Position numbers and translations under genes: made by a program. Under the pieces are notes generated by a model, which made no database searches, was not told the DNA's origin, and saw nothing but the letters and a program-made list of their open reading frames with translations. From positions 1-33,207 of the forward strand of contig JAKLKF010000080.1 in the NCBI GenBank assembly GCA_023150805.1: a stretch of 33,207 nucleotides of DNA. The letters run 5' to 3'. The stretch is from Myxococcota bacterium (GTDB lineage Bacteria > Myxococcota_A > UBA796 > UBA2385). Below, in pieces: positions 23,489 to 30,885 of the stretch. The stretch's first letter is position 1; every line of letters starts with the position of its first letter.

Positions 23489-23898
23489 CGCCCCACGTGC
23501 ACCCGGTCCAGGTCTACTACGAGGACACCGATCACAGCGGCGTGGTCTATCACGCCAACTACCTGAAGTACTTCGAGCGCGCCCGGGAGCACCTGCTGGG
23601 CGTCGACGAGCTGGTCCGGCTGTACCGCCAGGAGGGCACCGGCTTCGTGGTCTACCAGGTGGGCGTCAAGTACCGCGAGGGGGCGGTCTTCGGCGACAGC
23701 CTGGAGATCCGCACGACCGTGCGCCGGGCCAGCGACTTCCGCGCCGTCTTCGTCCAGGAGGTGTGGCGCCCCGGCGGGGCCCGCGCGATGGTCGAGGGCG
23801 AGGTGCACCTGTGCTGCGTGAACGCGCAGCAGCAGCTCGTCCGCTTGCCCGCGGCGGTGCTGGCGATGATCGCGCAGCGCTTCCCCGAGGCGCCCTGA
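23485..23898 (+). CDS. ybgC: YbgC-like hotdog-fold acyl-CoA thioesterase
   Basis: The protein has 137 residues, the normal length. The signature VYYEDTDHSGVVYHANYLKYFERARE is that of the 4-hydroxybenzoyl-CoA thioesterase/YbgC family; Asp16 of DTD is the expected catalytic residue, and HANYL with ERARE shapes the acyl-CoA site. It hydrolyses short acyl-CoA or acyl-ACP thioesters in the cytoplasm. In Proteobacteria ybgC heads the tol-pal envelope operon, but no tolQ, tolR, tolA, tolB or pal gene is visible here. The start ATG lies within the end of the YkgJ gene, so the two are translationally coupled. The symbol is assigned by family, not by synteny. Confidence 0.9.
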   Translation: MTPHVHPVQVYYEDTDHSGVVYHANYLKYFERAREHLLGVDELVRLYRQEGTGFVVYQVGVKYREGAVFGDSLEIRTTVRRASDFRAVFVQEVWRPGGARAMVEGEVHLCCVNAQQQLVRLPAAVLAMIAQRFPEAP

Positions 23899-23935
23899 GC
23901 TGTCACGATACGGGGCACAGGTCCCGAGGTGCCGC

Positions 23936-25759
23936 GTGCGTCCACCGATCCTCCAGCGCGATGGCGAGGAGGGTCCGGTCGATCTCCTCGAGCTGGAGGA
24001 GGACGTCCGGCGCGGGGCCGTGCGGGGGGACGCCCGGCTGTGGCATCCGCCCTGGACCGGCGAGGGCTTCCGCCGCGTCGACGAGCTGCCGGCGCTGGCC
24101 GAGGCGCTGCAGGCGCCCGGGGCCCGGTTCGTCGCGCAGCTCCACGCCCCGGGCCGGACCTGGGGCGCCATCGCGCTGACCGTGCTGCTGATGGGCGCGG
24201 CGCTGGCCCAGGGCATCGCGTCGGCCCTGGGTGGATCGGGGCTGGGCAACGTCGACGCGCAGGTGGCGAAGGGTGCCCTGGGCTGGGACGGGGCGCTCCT
24301 GGAGGGCCGCTGGTGGTCGACCTGGACCGCCCACGTGCTGCACTGGCCGCGGGCGCCCATCGTGCACGCGCTCGCCAACTTCCCCTTCCTGGCCTACTGC
24401 GGCTACCGGGTCGAGCGGGCCTGGGGGTGGACCGGCCTGCTGCGGGTGCTGGGCGCCACCGTCGCCGTCAGCTCCACGGCGGTGCTGCTGCTGTCGGGAC
24501 CCCCGGTGCTGGGCTCGTCGATGCTGGCCTTCGGGCTGCTGGGCGCGCAGATCGCCATCGGCTTCCGCATGGGCGACCACCTGCCGCCGGGCCTGACGGG
24601 GCGCTACGGCTGGGGCAGCCTGCGTGCCGTGCTGCTCATCATGGCCGTGCACAAGGGCGTCGAGCTGGCGCTGGCGGGCCACACCGGCCTGGCCCAGGGC
24701 GTCAGCCACCTGGGGCACGCCAGCGGGCTGCTCGGCGGGGCGCTCGGCGTGCTGGTGGGAGCGCCCGCCGCGCTGCGACCGTCTGCGCTGGGGCGCAGGG
24801 CCCGGCGGACCGACCTCGCGGTGGCCGCGCTCGGGCTGGCCGTGCCCGTCCTGGTCAGCATCACGCTGCCGCTCGCCCCCCGCCTGGCCGGCAGCCCCTG
24901 GCGCCCCGTCCAGGTCGAGGAGGCCGGCCTGCACCTGTCGCTGCCCTGGCGCATGGTGGAGCAGCCCGTGGCCGTCTCCGGCCTGCGCGGCTGGCGCGGG
25001 GACCCCAACAGCCAGGGCGCCCTGTTCGTCGACCGCGCCCTCCACCGCAGCTTCGAGGCCCGCGCTGCCTTCGACGGGGGCGACTGGTGGGGGGGGCGCC
25101 TGGGCGGTGTCGCCGTCCCCCTGCCGGCCCCCGCGCCGCTGGCGCCGGGCTGGCGGGCCCTGTCGTGGCGGGTGGACGGCGAGGCGCGCTGGACCGTGGT
25201 CGAGCACCAGCGCGAGGAGGGCCTGTACGTGGTGCGGGTCGCGTGGGTCGTCCCCGGCGGCGCGCCGACCGCGGCCCGGGAGCGCCTGTACCGCGCCGCG
25301 CTCGCGACCCTGCGGATCGACGAGCCGCCGGACCTGGTCGCCCAGCGGGAGCGCTTCGCCCGGCAGCCCGAGGCGCCGGCCCGCGCCTACGATCTGGCCC
25401 ACGAGCTCTACGTCTCCGGCCGCTTCTCCGAGGCCGACGCGCTCCTGGCCGGCCTGCTGTCGCGCGACGACGGCTGGCAGTGGGACGCCGCCCGCACCCG
25501 CCTCCGGGTCTTCGAGGTGCACCCCGACACCGGCGCCGGGGTCGACCCCGGCTGGCTGGTCCCGCTGCTGGAGCAGGCGCCGCCCGGCGACCTGGCCCTG
25601 CTCGAGCCCGGGATCACCTGGCTGGTGTCCGAGGGCGCCTGCGCGCCGGCCGAGATCGCGCTCGCGCGCTGGGCGAGCCGGGCGGGGGCCGCGGAGGCCC
25701 CGGTCGCCGAGGCCCTCGCCCGCGCCGACGCCGCCTGGCAGGCGCGCTGCGCACCCTGA
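23936..25759 (+). CDS. Three-part membrane protein: GYF-like, rhomboid, PsbP-like
   Basis: The protein has 607 residues and a GTG start with GAGGTG five bases upstream. Residues 15-58 (LLELEEDVRRGAVRGDARLWHP...GFRRVDELP) look like a GYF_2-type adaptor. Residues 78-305 are rhomboid-like: a loop with HVLHWPRAPIVHALANFP, then the serine motif G193-S194-S195-M196 with FGLLG, and H258-LG-H261-ASG-LLGG, where Ser195 and His261 fit the catalytic dyad. The usual GxSG glycine after Ser is Met, so activity is uncertain. Residues 310-330 are a further membrane helix. Residues 335-465 (VEEAGLHLSLPWRM ... LATLRID) resemble a PsbP/DcrB-like domain, and the end is helical. It may be an intramembrane protease or a pseudo-rhomboid sorting factor. 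Confidence 0.87.
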   Translation: MRPPILQRDGEEGPVDLLELEEDVRRGAVRGDARLWHPPWTGEGFRRVDELPALAEALQAPGARFVAQLHAPGRTWGAIALTVLLMGAALAQGIASALGGSGLGNVDAQVAKGALGWDGALLEGRWWSTWTAHVLHWPRAPIVHALANFPFLAYCGYRVERAWGWTGLLRVLGATVAVSSTAVLLLSGPPVLGSSMLAFGLLGAQIAIGFRMGDHLPPGLTGRYGWGSLRAVLLIMAVHKGVELALAGHTGLAQGVSHLGHASGLLGGALGVLVGAPAALRPSALGRRARRTDLAVAALGLAVPVLVSITLPLAPRLAGSPWRPVQVEEAGLHLSLPWRMVEQPVAVSGLRGWRGDPNSQGALFVDRALHRSFEARAAFDGGDWWGGRLGGVAVPLPAPAPLAPGWRALSWRVDGEARWTVVEHQREEGLYVVRVAWVVPGGAPTAARERLYRAALATLRIDEPPDLVAQRERFARQPEAPARAYDLAHELYVSGRFSEADALLAGLLSRDDGWQWDAARTRLRVFEVHPDTGAGVDPGWLVPLLEQAPPGDLALLEPGITWLVSEGACAPAEIALARWASRAGAAEAPVAEALARADAAWQARCAP

Positions 25760-25760
25760 A

Positions 25761-25780
25761 CGGCGCGGATCTCAGTGCCG
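25761..25780. terminator. Stem-loop between convergent genes, stop codon in the loop
   Basis: CGGCGC (25761-25766) pairs with GTGCCG (25775-25780), with one G-U pair. The loop holds TCA at 25772-25774, the TGA stop of the minus-strand small gene. It lies one base after the rhomboid stop (25757-25759), so it could end transcripts from both sides. No T-tract is present. Confidence 0.35.
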
Positions 25781-26065
25781 GGACGCCTCGGCCGGCGCCG
25801 CGGGCACCTCGCCGGCGCCCAAGCGCTCCGCCTCGGCGGCCGCAGCCTCCTCCTCCATGAAGGTCACCTCCACCGCGCGCAGCCGCTCCGGGGCGCGCTG
25901 CAGCTCCCACAGCAGCGCGACCAGGGAGAGGAACACACCCACCGCGACGAAGAGCATCAGGCCCCGCGACCAGGCGCCCGCGCCCCCCGGCGGCGCCCGG
26001 CCCACCTGCGCGAAGCGCGGAGGCGGGGGTCGGACGATGGGATCGCCGGGCGGGAGGTGGGTCAC
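25772..26065 (-). CDS. Small single-pass membrane protein
   Basis: The protein has 97 residues from a GTG at 26065. It has a proline-rich N-terminus (about 1-33), one membrane helix at about 36-53 (LMLFVAVGVFLSLVALLW) and a charged C-terminal tail with an acidic stretch (FMEEEAAAAEAE). By the positive-inside rule, Arg23, Arg34 and the later Arg residues give an ambiguous topology. No domain is recognised. There is no ribosome site, but GCTACCCT ends seven bases upstream (26073-26080), inside the end of the previous gene, which would allow a leaderless transcript. It starts five bases after the stop of the FG-GAP lipoprotein, so read-through from that gene is also possible. Confidence 0.6.
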   Translation of the reverse strand: MTHLPPGDPIVRPPPPRFAQVGRAPPGGAGAWSRGLMLFVAVGVFLSLVALLWELQRAPERLRAVEVTFMEEEAAAAEAERLGAGEVPAAPAEASRH

Positions 26066-26070
26066 GGGGG

Positions 26071-27993
26071 TCAGGGTAGCGTGGGGGTGAAGAGGTAGAC
26101 AGCGCCTGCCAGCCCGTCGACACCAGTGGCGCCGAGGATGAGGTCGCCGAGACCGTCCTTGTTCGTATCGGGGCCGAGCAGGGCCGCGTTCCCGAACTGG
26201 CCGCCCACCTGACGTCCAGCGGCCCGAGGAGCGAGCGTGGGGTCGACCACGCCCTCCACAGGTCCGAACAGGACGAACACTGCCCCCTTGCCCCCATCCA
26301 GCCCCGCTGCGCCGATGGCGAGATCCGTCCACGAGTCTCCATCACAGTCTCCACCGATCGCCACGCCGCTGCCCAAGAAGGCTTCGGCCTCCGTCCCGAC
26401 GATCGTCGCCCGCGCATCCGTGAGGTCTTCGGTGCCTGCGGGATCCGTGAGCAACCATGCGGCCCCGGCATCACTGCCCTTCGAGGAGGACAGCGGCGCC
26501 GAGATCAGGAGGTCTGTCAGCCCGTCTCCGTCCGCGTCCCCCGACGCGTCCATCCGGATGCCGAGCGCCGCTGACTCCCTTTGTCCCAGAAAGGTACGGT
26601 CTGCATCGTCGCTCGTCGCGGAGCCCTCCAACGGACCGATGAAGACGTACACCGCGCCCTGGTCCGTCAGGCCCTCATCCGCGGCCCACGCGCCCACCGC
26701 GGCATCCGCGACGTCGTCGCCATCGAAGTCGGCCAGGACGACATCCGACCCGGCCTCGGCGCCTGCCTCGGATGCGGACATCTGCCAGGTGGCTCCAGCG
26801 GAAGTAGACACGCCTTCGGGCGGATCGACCCAGCCCAGGACCTCTCCCCCGACTCCACGGCCACGGGCACCCGCCAGCAAGAGGCTCTCACCATCACTGG
26901 GTGCGAACGCAGCGACCGCGGTGCCGAGGCGTCCGTCTTCCTCGTCACCCAGGAGCCGGCGCGGTGCCTCTGCGAGCTCCACCGTCCCCGAAACGGGCCC
27001 GTCAACGATGTAGGCGGCGCCTCCCCACGACGCCATCGTGTGGTCCCCGTCGGCGCCGACGAACAGCTCCGGATGGCCATCACCGTCGAGATCGGGGACC
27101 GCCGCCAGCGCCCACCCGGCGTGAGCAGCATCGGTGGCGCCGAGGACCAGACCCGTCGCCAGGTCGGGATCGAGCACGCCAGCCAATGGCGCGTCGTACA
27201 CGAAGACGGCGCCCCCTTGCGCGAAGGCGCGCCCACTGCTGTAGGCACCTATCGCCAGTTGTCCTCCCTCGGAGCCCGGCAGCCAGGCGAGCGCAACTCC
27301 TGCCTCGTCCCCCCCCATCTCCCCGTAGAACACGGCCGCGGCGTCGTCGACGCCGAGCTCGCCCGCCCAGCGGCACTCGCCCTCGTCCGCGTCACAGTCG
27401 TCGTCCTGGCCGTTGCCGCAGACCTCGGCGGCGCCGGGGCTGACGGCCGCGTCGAGGTCGTCGCAGTCCCCGGCCTGGTCGACGTAGTCCTCGCCGGGGT
27501 CACAGGCCTCGACCGCGCGGTCCTCGTCGCCCCAGCCGTCGCCGTCCGCGTCCAGGTACCAGGTGGGCGCGTCGACGACGGGCGCCTCGTCCACTGCATC
27601 GTCGCAGTCCTGGTCGACCTCGTCGCAGCGCTCCTCTGCGCCAGGGAACACGCCGTCGTCGGTGTCGTCGCAGTCGCCGCCCTGGTCGACGTAGCCCTGG
27701 GGGGGATCGCAGGTCGCGACCCCCAGGGACTCCACGCCGAAGCCGTCCCCGTCGCCGTCGGGGTACCAGGCCACCCCGCCGGGCTCCTCGTCGACGGACC
27801 CGTCGCAGTCGTCGTCCTGGCCGTTGCACAGCTCGACCTGCCCGGGCGCGACGGCCGGGTCCGTGTCGTCGCAGTCCCCCTGCTCGTCGGTGAGGCCGTC
27901 GCCGTCGTCGTCCGTGAGGGCGTCTCGGCGCTCCTGGTACAGCTCCGCGTTGATCAGGCAGCCCGCCAACAGGGTGCCGAGCATCAGGGTCAT
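26071..27993 (-). CDS. Lipoprotein with MopE repeats followed by an FG-GAP propeller
   Basis: The protein has 640 residues. The start ATG at 27993 has GGAGG close upstream and opens MTLMLGTLLAGC with a lipobox at Cys12. Residues 25-210 hold three MopE-type units (DDDGDG, GDCDDTD, DDDCDGSVDEE), the third imperfect (DDDCDADEGEC). Residues 220-640 hold about seven FG-GAP units with DLDGDG, DFDGDD and DADGDG loops and the pattern GxAVxVYxGP...GxxAGxxLA, as in an integrin-alpha-like propeller. It is likely a calcium-stabilised surface adhesin or ligand-binding protein. The FG-GAP half has visibly lower G+C and weaker codon bias than the MopE half, with a change near 27310-27340. It is divergent from an esterase lipoprotein gene. 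Confidence 0.88.
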   Translation of the reverse strand: MTLMLGTLLAGCLINAELYQERRDALTDDDGDGLTDEQGDCDDTDPAVAPGQVELCNGQDDDCDGSVDEEPGGVAWYPDGDGDGFGVESLGVATCDPPQGYVDQGGDCDDTDDGVFPGAEERCDEVDQDCDDAVDEAPVVDAPTWYLDADGDGWGDEDRAVEACDPGEDYVDQAGDCDDLDAAVSPGAAEVCGNGQDDDCDADEGECRWAGELGVDDAAAVFYGEMGGDEAGVALAWLPGSEGGQLAIGAYSSGRAFAQGGAVFVYDAPLAGVLDPDLATGLVLGATDAAHAGWALAAVPDLDGDGHPELFVGADGDHTMASWGGAAYIVDGPVSGTVELAEAPRRLLGDEEDGRLGTAVAAFAPSDGESLLLAGARGRGVGGEVLGWVDPPEGVSTSAGATWQMSASEAGAEAGSDVVLADFDGDDVADAAVGAWAADEGLTDQGAVYVFIGPLEGSATSDDADRTFLGQRESAALGIRMDASGDADGDGLTDLLISAPLSSSKGSDAGAAWLLTDPAGTEDLTDARATIVGTEAEAFLGSGVAIGGDCDGDSWTDLAIGAAGLDGGKGAVFVLFGPVEGVVDPTLAPRAAGRQVGGQFGNAALLGPDTNKDGLGDLILGATGVDGLAGAVYLFTPTLP

Positions 27994-28019
27994 CCGCCCT
28001 CCAAGGACCGGGCCGGACA

Positions 28020-28027
28020 AGACTACC
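28020..28027 (-). promoter_or_regulatory. Candidate -10 element, GGTAGTCT
   Basis: On the minus strand TAGTCT (complement of 28020-28025) lies 26 bases before the start of the FG-GAP lipoprotein gene. It fits TAnnnT. It stands almost back to back with the plus-strand element at 28036-28043, so the two divergent genes may share regulation. Confidence 0.3.
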
Positions 28028-28035
28028 CCACCCGC

Positions 28036-28043
28036 GCTACGCT
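28036..28043 (+). promoter_or_regulatory. Candidate -10 element, GCTACGCT
   Basis: GCTACGCT lies 27 bases before the esterase ATG at 28071, an ordinary promoter-to-start distance. It fits the GCTAnnnT pattern seen elsewhere in the window. No -35 box is evident. Confidence 0.4.
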
Positions 28044-28070
28044 CCTGGTCGACGTTCGTCAGGAGACCCC

Positions 28071-29027
28071 ATGTCGCTGCCCGCCGCCCTGCTCCTCCTC
28101 CCCCTTGCCTGTGGCGACAAGGACGACGGCGACGACTCCGGTGGCGGCGCCTCGACGGGGGACGGCGGCACCGGATCGCACACTGCCGAGCTGGCCCCGC
28201 TCTCCAGCGGCGAGTGCCCCGACATGACGGCCTCGGGCACCTCGACCTTCCTCTCCTCGGACGAGGAGCGCACGGTGACGGTGCTGCTGCCCGAGGACGC
28301 CTCGGGCCCGATGCCGGTGGTCTTCTTCTTCCATGGCCTGATGGACCCGGCCAGCACCCCGCAGCCCGGCGAGTACATGGCGACGGCGCTCGGCCTGCAG
28401 GACCTGGCCGACGAGCACGGCGCCGTCGTGATCCTGCCCGAGTCGGGCGTGGTGGAGATGCTCGGGCTGTCCTTCTTCCTGTGGGACATGCTGGGGGACG
28501 GCGCCAAGGACCTGGCCTTGTTCGACGACCTGCGGACCTGCGCGGCACAGGAGCTCGAGGTGGACCTGGACCGCGTCGTGGCGATGGGCTTCTCGGGCGG
28601 CGCGCTCTGGACGACCGAGGTCCTCTCGCAGCGCGGCGACACGCTGGCGGCGGCCGTGGAGATGAGCGGCGGCGCCGACGTGGAGATCCCCCTCGCCGAG
28701 GACCCCATCGCCGAGTACGACACGCCGGCCTGGGCGCTGCCGGTGCTGCTGCAGTCCGGTGGCGAGAGCGACGTCTGGCCCAACGCCAGCTTCGCGGTGG
28801 TGGACTTCTCCGCGGCGACGGACACGCTGCAGGATGAGCTGGTCGAGGACGGGTCGCTGGTGGTGCGCTGCGAGCACAGCCGCGGCCACACGGTCACCAA
28901 CGACGGCTACGAGCTGGCGGTCGCCTGGGCGGTGGAGCACGCCTTCCAGCAGCCCTCGCCCTGGCTGGACGGCGACCTGGGCGACGACGCCGACTGGTGC
29001 GAGGCCTTCCTGCCCACCGCGCGCTGA
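28071..29027 (+). CDS. Alpha/beta-hydrolase (PHB-depolymerase/feruloyl-esterase-like) lipoprotein
   Basis: The protein has 318 residues. The start ATG has AGGAGA six bases upstream. MSLPAALLLLPLAC gives a lipobox with Cys14, and a Gly/Asp/Ser linker reaches about residue 45. The catalytic domain has the oxyanion-hole line VVFFFHGLMDP, the nucleophile elbow AMGFSGGALW with Ser175 (G-x-S-x-G), and a late CEHSRGHTVTNDGY with a candidate catalytic His. This matches the LpqC/polyhydroxybutyrate-depolymerase-like esterases. The aspartate is probably in the GGESDVW segment. It should hydrolyse ester bonds at the cell surface or in the periplasm; the substrate is unknown. It is divergent from the FG-GAP lipoprotein gene. 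Confidence 0.9.
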   Translation: MSLPAALLLLPLACGDKDDGDDSGGGASTGDGGTGSHTAELAPLSSGECPDMTASGTSTFLSSDEERTVTVLLPEDASGPMPVVFFFHGLMDPASTPQPGEYMATALGLQDLADEHGAVVILPESGVVEMLGLSFFLWDMLGDGAKDLALFDDLRTCAAQELEVDLDRVVAMGFSGGALWTTEVLSQRGDTLAAAVEMSGGADVEIPLAEDPIAEYDTPAWALPVLLQSGGESDVWPNASFAVVDFSAATDTLQDELVEDGSLVVRCEHSRGHTVTNDGYELAVAWAVEHAFQQPSPWLDGDLGDDADWCEAFLPTAR

Positions 29028-29040
29028 ATCTGCGACGCGG
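29017..29040 (+). terminator. Bulged 8-bp stem-loop with the esterase stop codon in its loop
   Basis: CCGCGCGC (29017-29024) pairs with GCG-A-CGCGG (29032-29040), eight pairs with one bulged A. The loop TGAATCT begins with the TGA stop (29025-29027). It is the strongest hairpin near this gene end. No T-run follows. Confidence 0.4.
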
Positions 29041-29126
29041 ATCTCCCGCCTTCGTCCTGGCCTTCACACCAGCGCACGCCTGGACAGCGGCTGCACCTCT
29101 TCCCAACAGCTTCTTGACAAGGCACA

Positions 29127-29939
29127 ATGGGGCCCCCACCTCCCCAGGCTGCCGTGCCCCGCCTCCTCCAGTACACCCGCGTGACCCTCGGAGCGCTCAC
29201 CATCGGTGCCGCGGCGCCGCTGGCGGCCATGCAGTGGGCCGACCTGGCCGCCGAGCGCGACGCGCTCCGCCAGGAGGTGCAGCGCCTGCAGGCCCAGGGA
29301 GCCATGGACACGGGCGCGGCCCCCGAGAGGCCCGCGCAGGCGACGGTCTCCTACGGCGGCAGCGCGCTCGGCGAGGGCGCGTGGACGGACCTGGCCGAGG
29401 CCGAGGAGCAGCGGGTGCAGCTCGCCACCGAGGCGGCGTCGCTGCGGCGGGAGCTGGCCCGGACCCGCGCGGAGCTGCAGGGGTGGGAGCGCGCCGAGGG
29501 CAGCCTGGACCTGGTGGTCGAGAGCCGCGGCGCGACCACGGGCGCCCCGGCGCCCGAGACCCTGGACCTGCTGGAGCAGACCCGCCAGCTCCGCGGGCGC
29601 CTGTCCCTGGCCGACCGCGACCTGGACGAGGTCCAGGTCGAGCGGGACGAGGCGCTGGCACAGCTCCGCCGGGAGATGTTCAACAACCTGGTCTACAGCG
29701 CGATCATCGGCGAGTGCGGGCATCGCCTGACGCCGCGGGCGGTCGACGCGTGCTCCGCCGAGGTGCGCGCCAGGCTCAGCCCGCACTGGTCGCTGTTCGA
29801 GTCCTGCGTGCGGAACACGAACGCCATCCCCGCCTACTCCCAGGCCGGCAGCGCCCAGAACGTCAGCCGGGTCATCCGCCTGGAGCGGGGCGCCGTCCTG
29901 CTGTGTGACCCCGGCCTGCCCGAGGGCGGCGCGCGCTGA
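29127..29939 (+). CDS. Membrane-anchored coiled-coil protein, unknown function
   Basis: The protein has 270 residues from ATG 29127; a GTG at 29154 is an alternative start. An uncleaved or weakly cleavable hydrophobic segment (VTLGALTIGAAAPLAAM) lies at about residues 19-35. Residues 38-60 and 88-185 are rich in Glu, Arg, Leu and Ala in heptad-like spacing (LAAERDALRQEVQRLQAQ, ATEAASLRRELARTRAEL), so a coiled coil is likely. The C-terminal 80 residues are globular with four cysteines (GECGH, DACSAE, ESCVRN, LLCDPG), perhaps two disulfides, which suits an extracytoplasmic location. I do not recognise the family. It converges on the small lipoprotein gene that ends at 29955. Confidence 0.75.
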   Translation: MGPPPPQAAVPRLLQYTRVTLGALTIGAAAPLAAMQWADLAAERDALRQEVQRLQAQGAMDTGAAPERPAQATVSYGGSALGEGAWTDLAEAEEQRVQLATEAASLRRELARTRAELQGWERAEGSLDLVVESRGATTGAPAPETLDLLEQTRQLRGRLSLADRDLDEVQVERDEALAQLRREMFNNLVYSAIIGECGHRLTPRAVDACSAEVRARLSPHWSLFESCVRNTNAIPAYSQAGSAQNVSRVIRLERGAVLLCDPGLPEGGAR

Positions 29940-29948
29940 CGTCAGGAC

Positions 29949-29964
29949 GCTGCCTCAGGGCAGC
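29949..29964. terminator. Perfect 6-bp stem-loop with a stop codon in the loop
   Basis: GCTGCC (29949-29954) pairs with GGCAGC (29959-29964). The four-base loop TCAG holds TCA, the TGA stop of the minus-strand lipoprotein gene. It lies nine bases beyond the stop of the plus-strand coiled-coil gene, so it may serve both convergent genes. There is no T-tract. Confidence 0.4.
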
Positions 29965-30230
29965 CCGGTCCCTTGGACCTGTGCGCGGCAGCGCTGTCCC
30001 TCGCAGCGAAGGCCGACCTGGACGTCCTCGACCCGCCGCAGGCCGGCCGCCTCGGCCTGGACCTGCATCGCCTGGCGGGCCAGGGTGGCGAGCTGGTCCC
30101 GCTGGTCCCACCTGAGCTCCAGCTCGGCCTCCAGGGCGGCGGCCTCGGGAGCCGGCGGCAAGGGCGGCGGCATCTCCGGCGCCGGGGGCTCGTCGCGGCA
30201 GGCGACGAGCAGGACCCCCCACAGCAACAC
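29955..30230 (-). CDS. Small lipoprotein A of a three-gene paralogous family
   Basis: From the GTG at 30230 the protein has 91 residues: MLLWGVLLVAC with a lipobox at Cys11, a Pro/Glu-rich linker and an alpha-plus-beta core. The core (ATLARQAMQVQAEAAGLRRV, then EDVQVGLRC and CRAQVQG) matches the other two small lipoproteins downstream in coordinate, including two cysteines. The short leader has no basic n-region. An in-frame CTG at 30281, preceded by GGGGAG, would add HRDRVLRARRWPQAGG and so supply one; this would be a rare start codon. Function is unknown. Confidence 0.75.
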   Translation of the reverse strand: MLLWGVLLVACRDEPPAPEMPPPLPPAPEAAALEAELELRWDQRDQLATLARQAMQVQAEAAGLRRVEDVQVGLRCEGQRCRAQVQGTGLP

Positions 30231-30283
30231 GCCGCCGGCTTGCGGCCAGCGGCGTGCGCGGAGAACGCGGTCCCGGTGCAGGG

Positions 30284-30691
30284 CTACTCCCCGCTGCCCG
30301 TGGCCTCACCCTCGGCCCCGGCCTCGACCTTGACGGTCTTGGTCACGGTGCCGGTGACGGTGGCGGTGCAGGTGCTGCCCGAGCAGTTCTCGGCGCCCAC
30401 CTTGATGTTGTCGACCCGGGCGTAGCCCATGCTCTTGCCCTTGCTGATGATCTCCTGGCGGCCGCGGTTCTCGATGGTCGCGCGCTGCTCGGCGGGCACG
30501 GAGACGGTAGCGGAGATGGTCTCGGTGACCTTCTTCTCGGTCGGCTCGGCCGGCTTCTCGGCCTCGGCCGGCTTGTCGGTGGCGGGCTGCTCGACGGTGA
30601 TCACCGGGGCGTCGGTGCCGCCGTTGTCGCCTTCGCCGCAGGCGAGCGCGAAGCCGAGCATGACGGCCAGGGTCGGGAGGAGCTTGCGCAT
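30284..30691 (-). CDS. Small lipoprotein B of a three-gene paralogous family
   Basis: The protein has 135 residues. The ATG at 30691 has GGAGA six bases upstream. MRKLLPTLAVMLGFALAC gives a basic start, a hydrophobic core and Cys18. A linker rich in Pro, Ala, Glu and Lys (ATDKPAEAEKPAEPTEKK) reaches about residue 58. The core then reads ATIENRGRQEIISKGKSMGYARV, DNIKVGAENC and CTATVTG, which aligns with the two neighbours. A charged Gly/Glu tail ends the protein. The two cysteines flank a turn and could form a disulfide. It is likely a soluble, lipid-anchored envelope protein; its function is unknown. Confidence 0.85.
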   Translation of the reverse strand: MRKLLPTLAVMLGFALACGEGDNGGTDAPVITVEQPATDKPAEAEKPAEPTEKKVTETISATVSVPAEQRATIENRGRQEIISKGKSMGYARVDNIKVGAENCSGSTCTATVTGTVTKTVKVEAGAEGEATGSGE

Positions 30692-30809
30692 GGGGATCTC
30701 CGTGTCAGCATGGGCCTGCGGGCGTCGTGTCGGGCGGCCGAAGGCAGGGAAGGGGGTACCGATGGAGTCCGCCGGCGAGGGCGGGCCGAGCGAGACGGTC
30801 GGCGCCGGC

Positions 30810-30817
30810 AGGTTAGC
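30810..30817 (-). promoter_or_regulatory. Candidate -10 element, GCTAACCT
   Basis: On the minus strand GCTAACCT lies 118 bases before the start of small lipoprotein B. TTGCCG sits 18 bases further upstream as a possible -35. If it is used, the leader RNA is long. The rest of the 194-base gap 30692-30885 shows no gene or repeat. Confidence 0.3.
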
Positions 30818-30885
30818 GAGCCGCGGGGGGTGCCGGCAAGGGGAGGAGGCCCGCTTCCAGCCGACCGCGGCTGCCCCGGGGGGCC

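Noticed and set aside
23877..23893. Hairpin with a G-U pair just before the thioesterase stop
   Set aside because: It lies wholly within coding sequence and its three-base loop and position make it a doubtful terminator.
29114..29119. TTGACA, a perfect -35 hexamer
   Set aside because: It is only eight bases before the start codon at 29127, and no -10 box follows at 16-18 bases.
29937..29944. Palindrome TGACGTCA over the stop of the coiled-coil gene
   Set aside because: It looks like a regulatory half-site pair but lies at two convergent gene ends, far from any start. It is probably chance.
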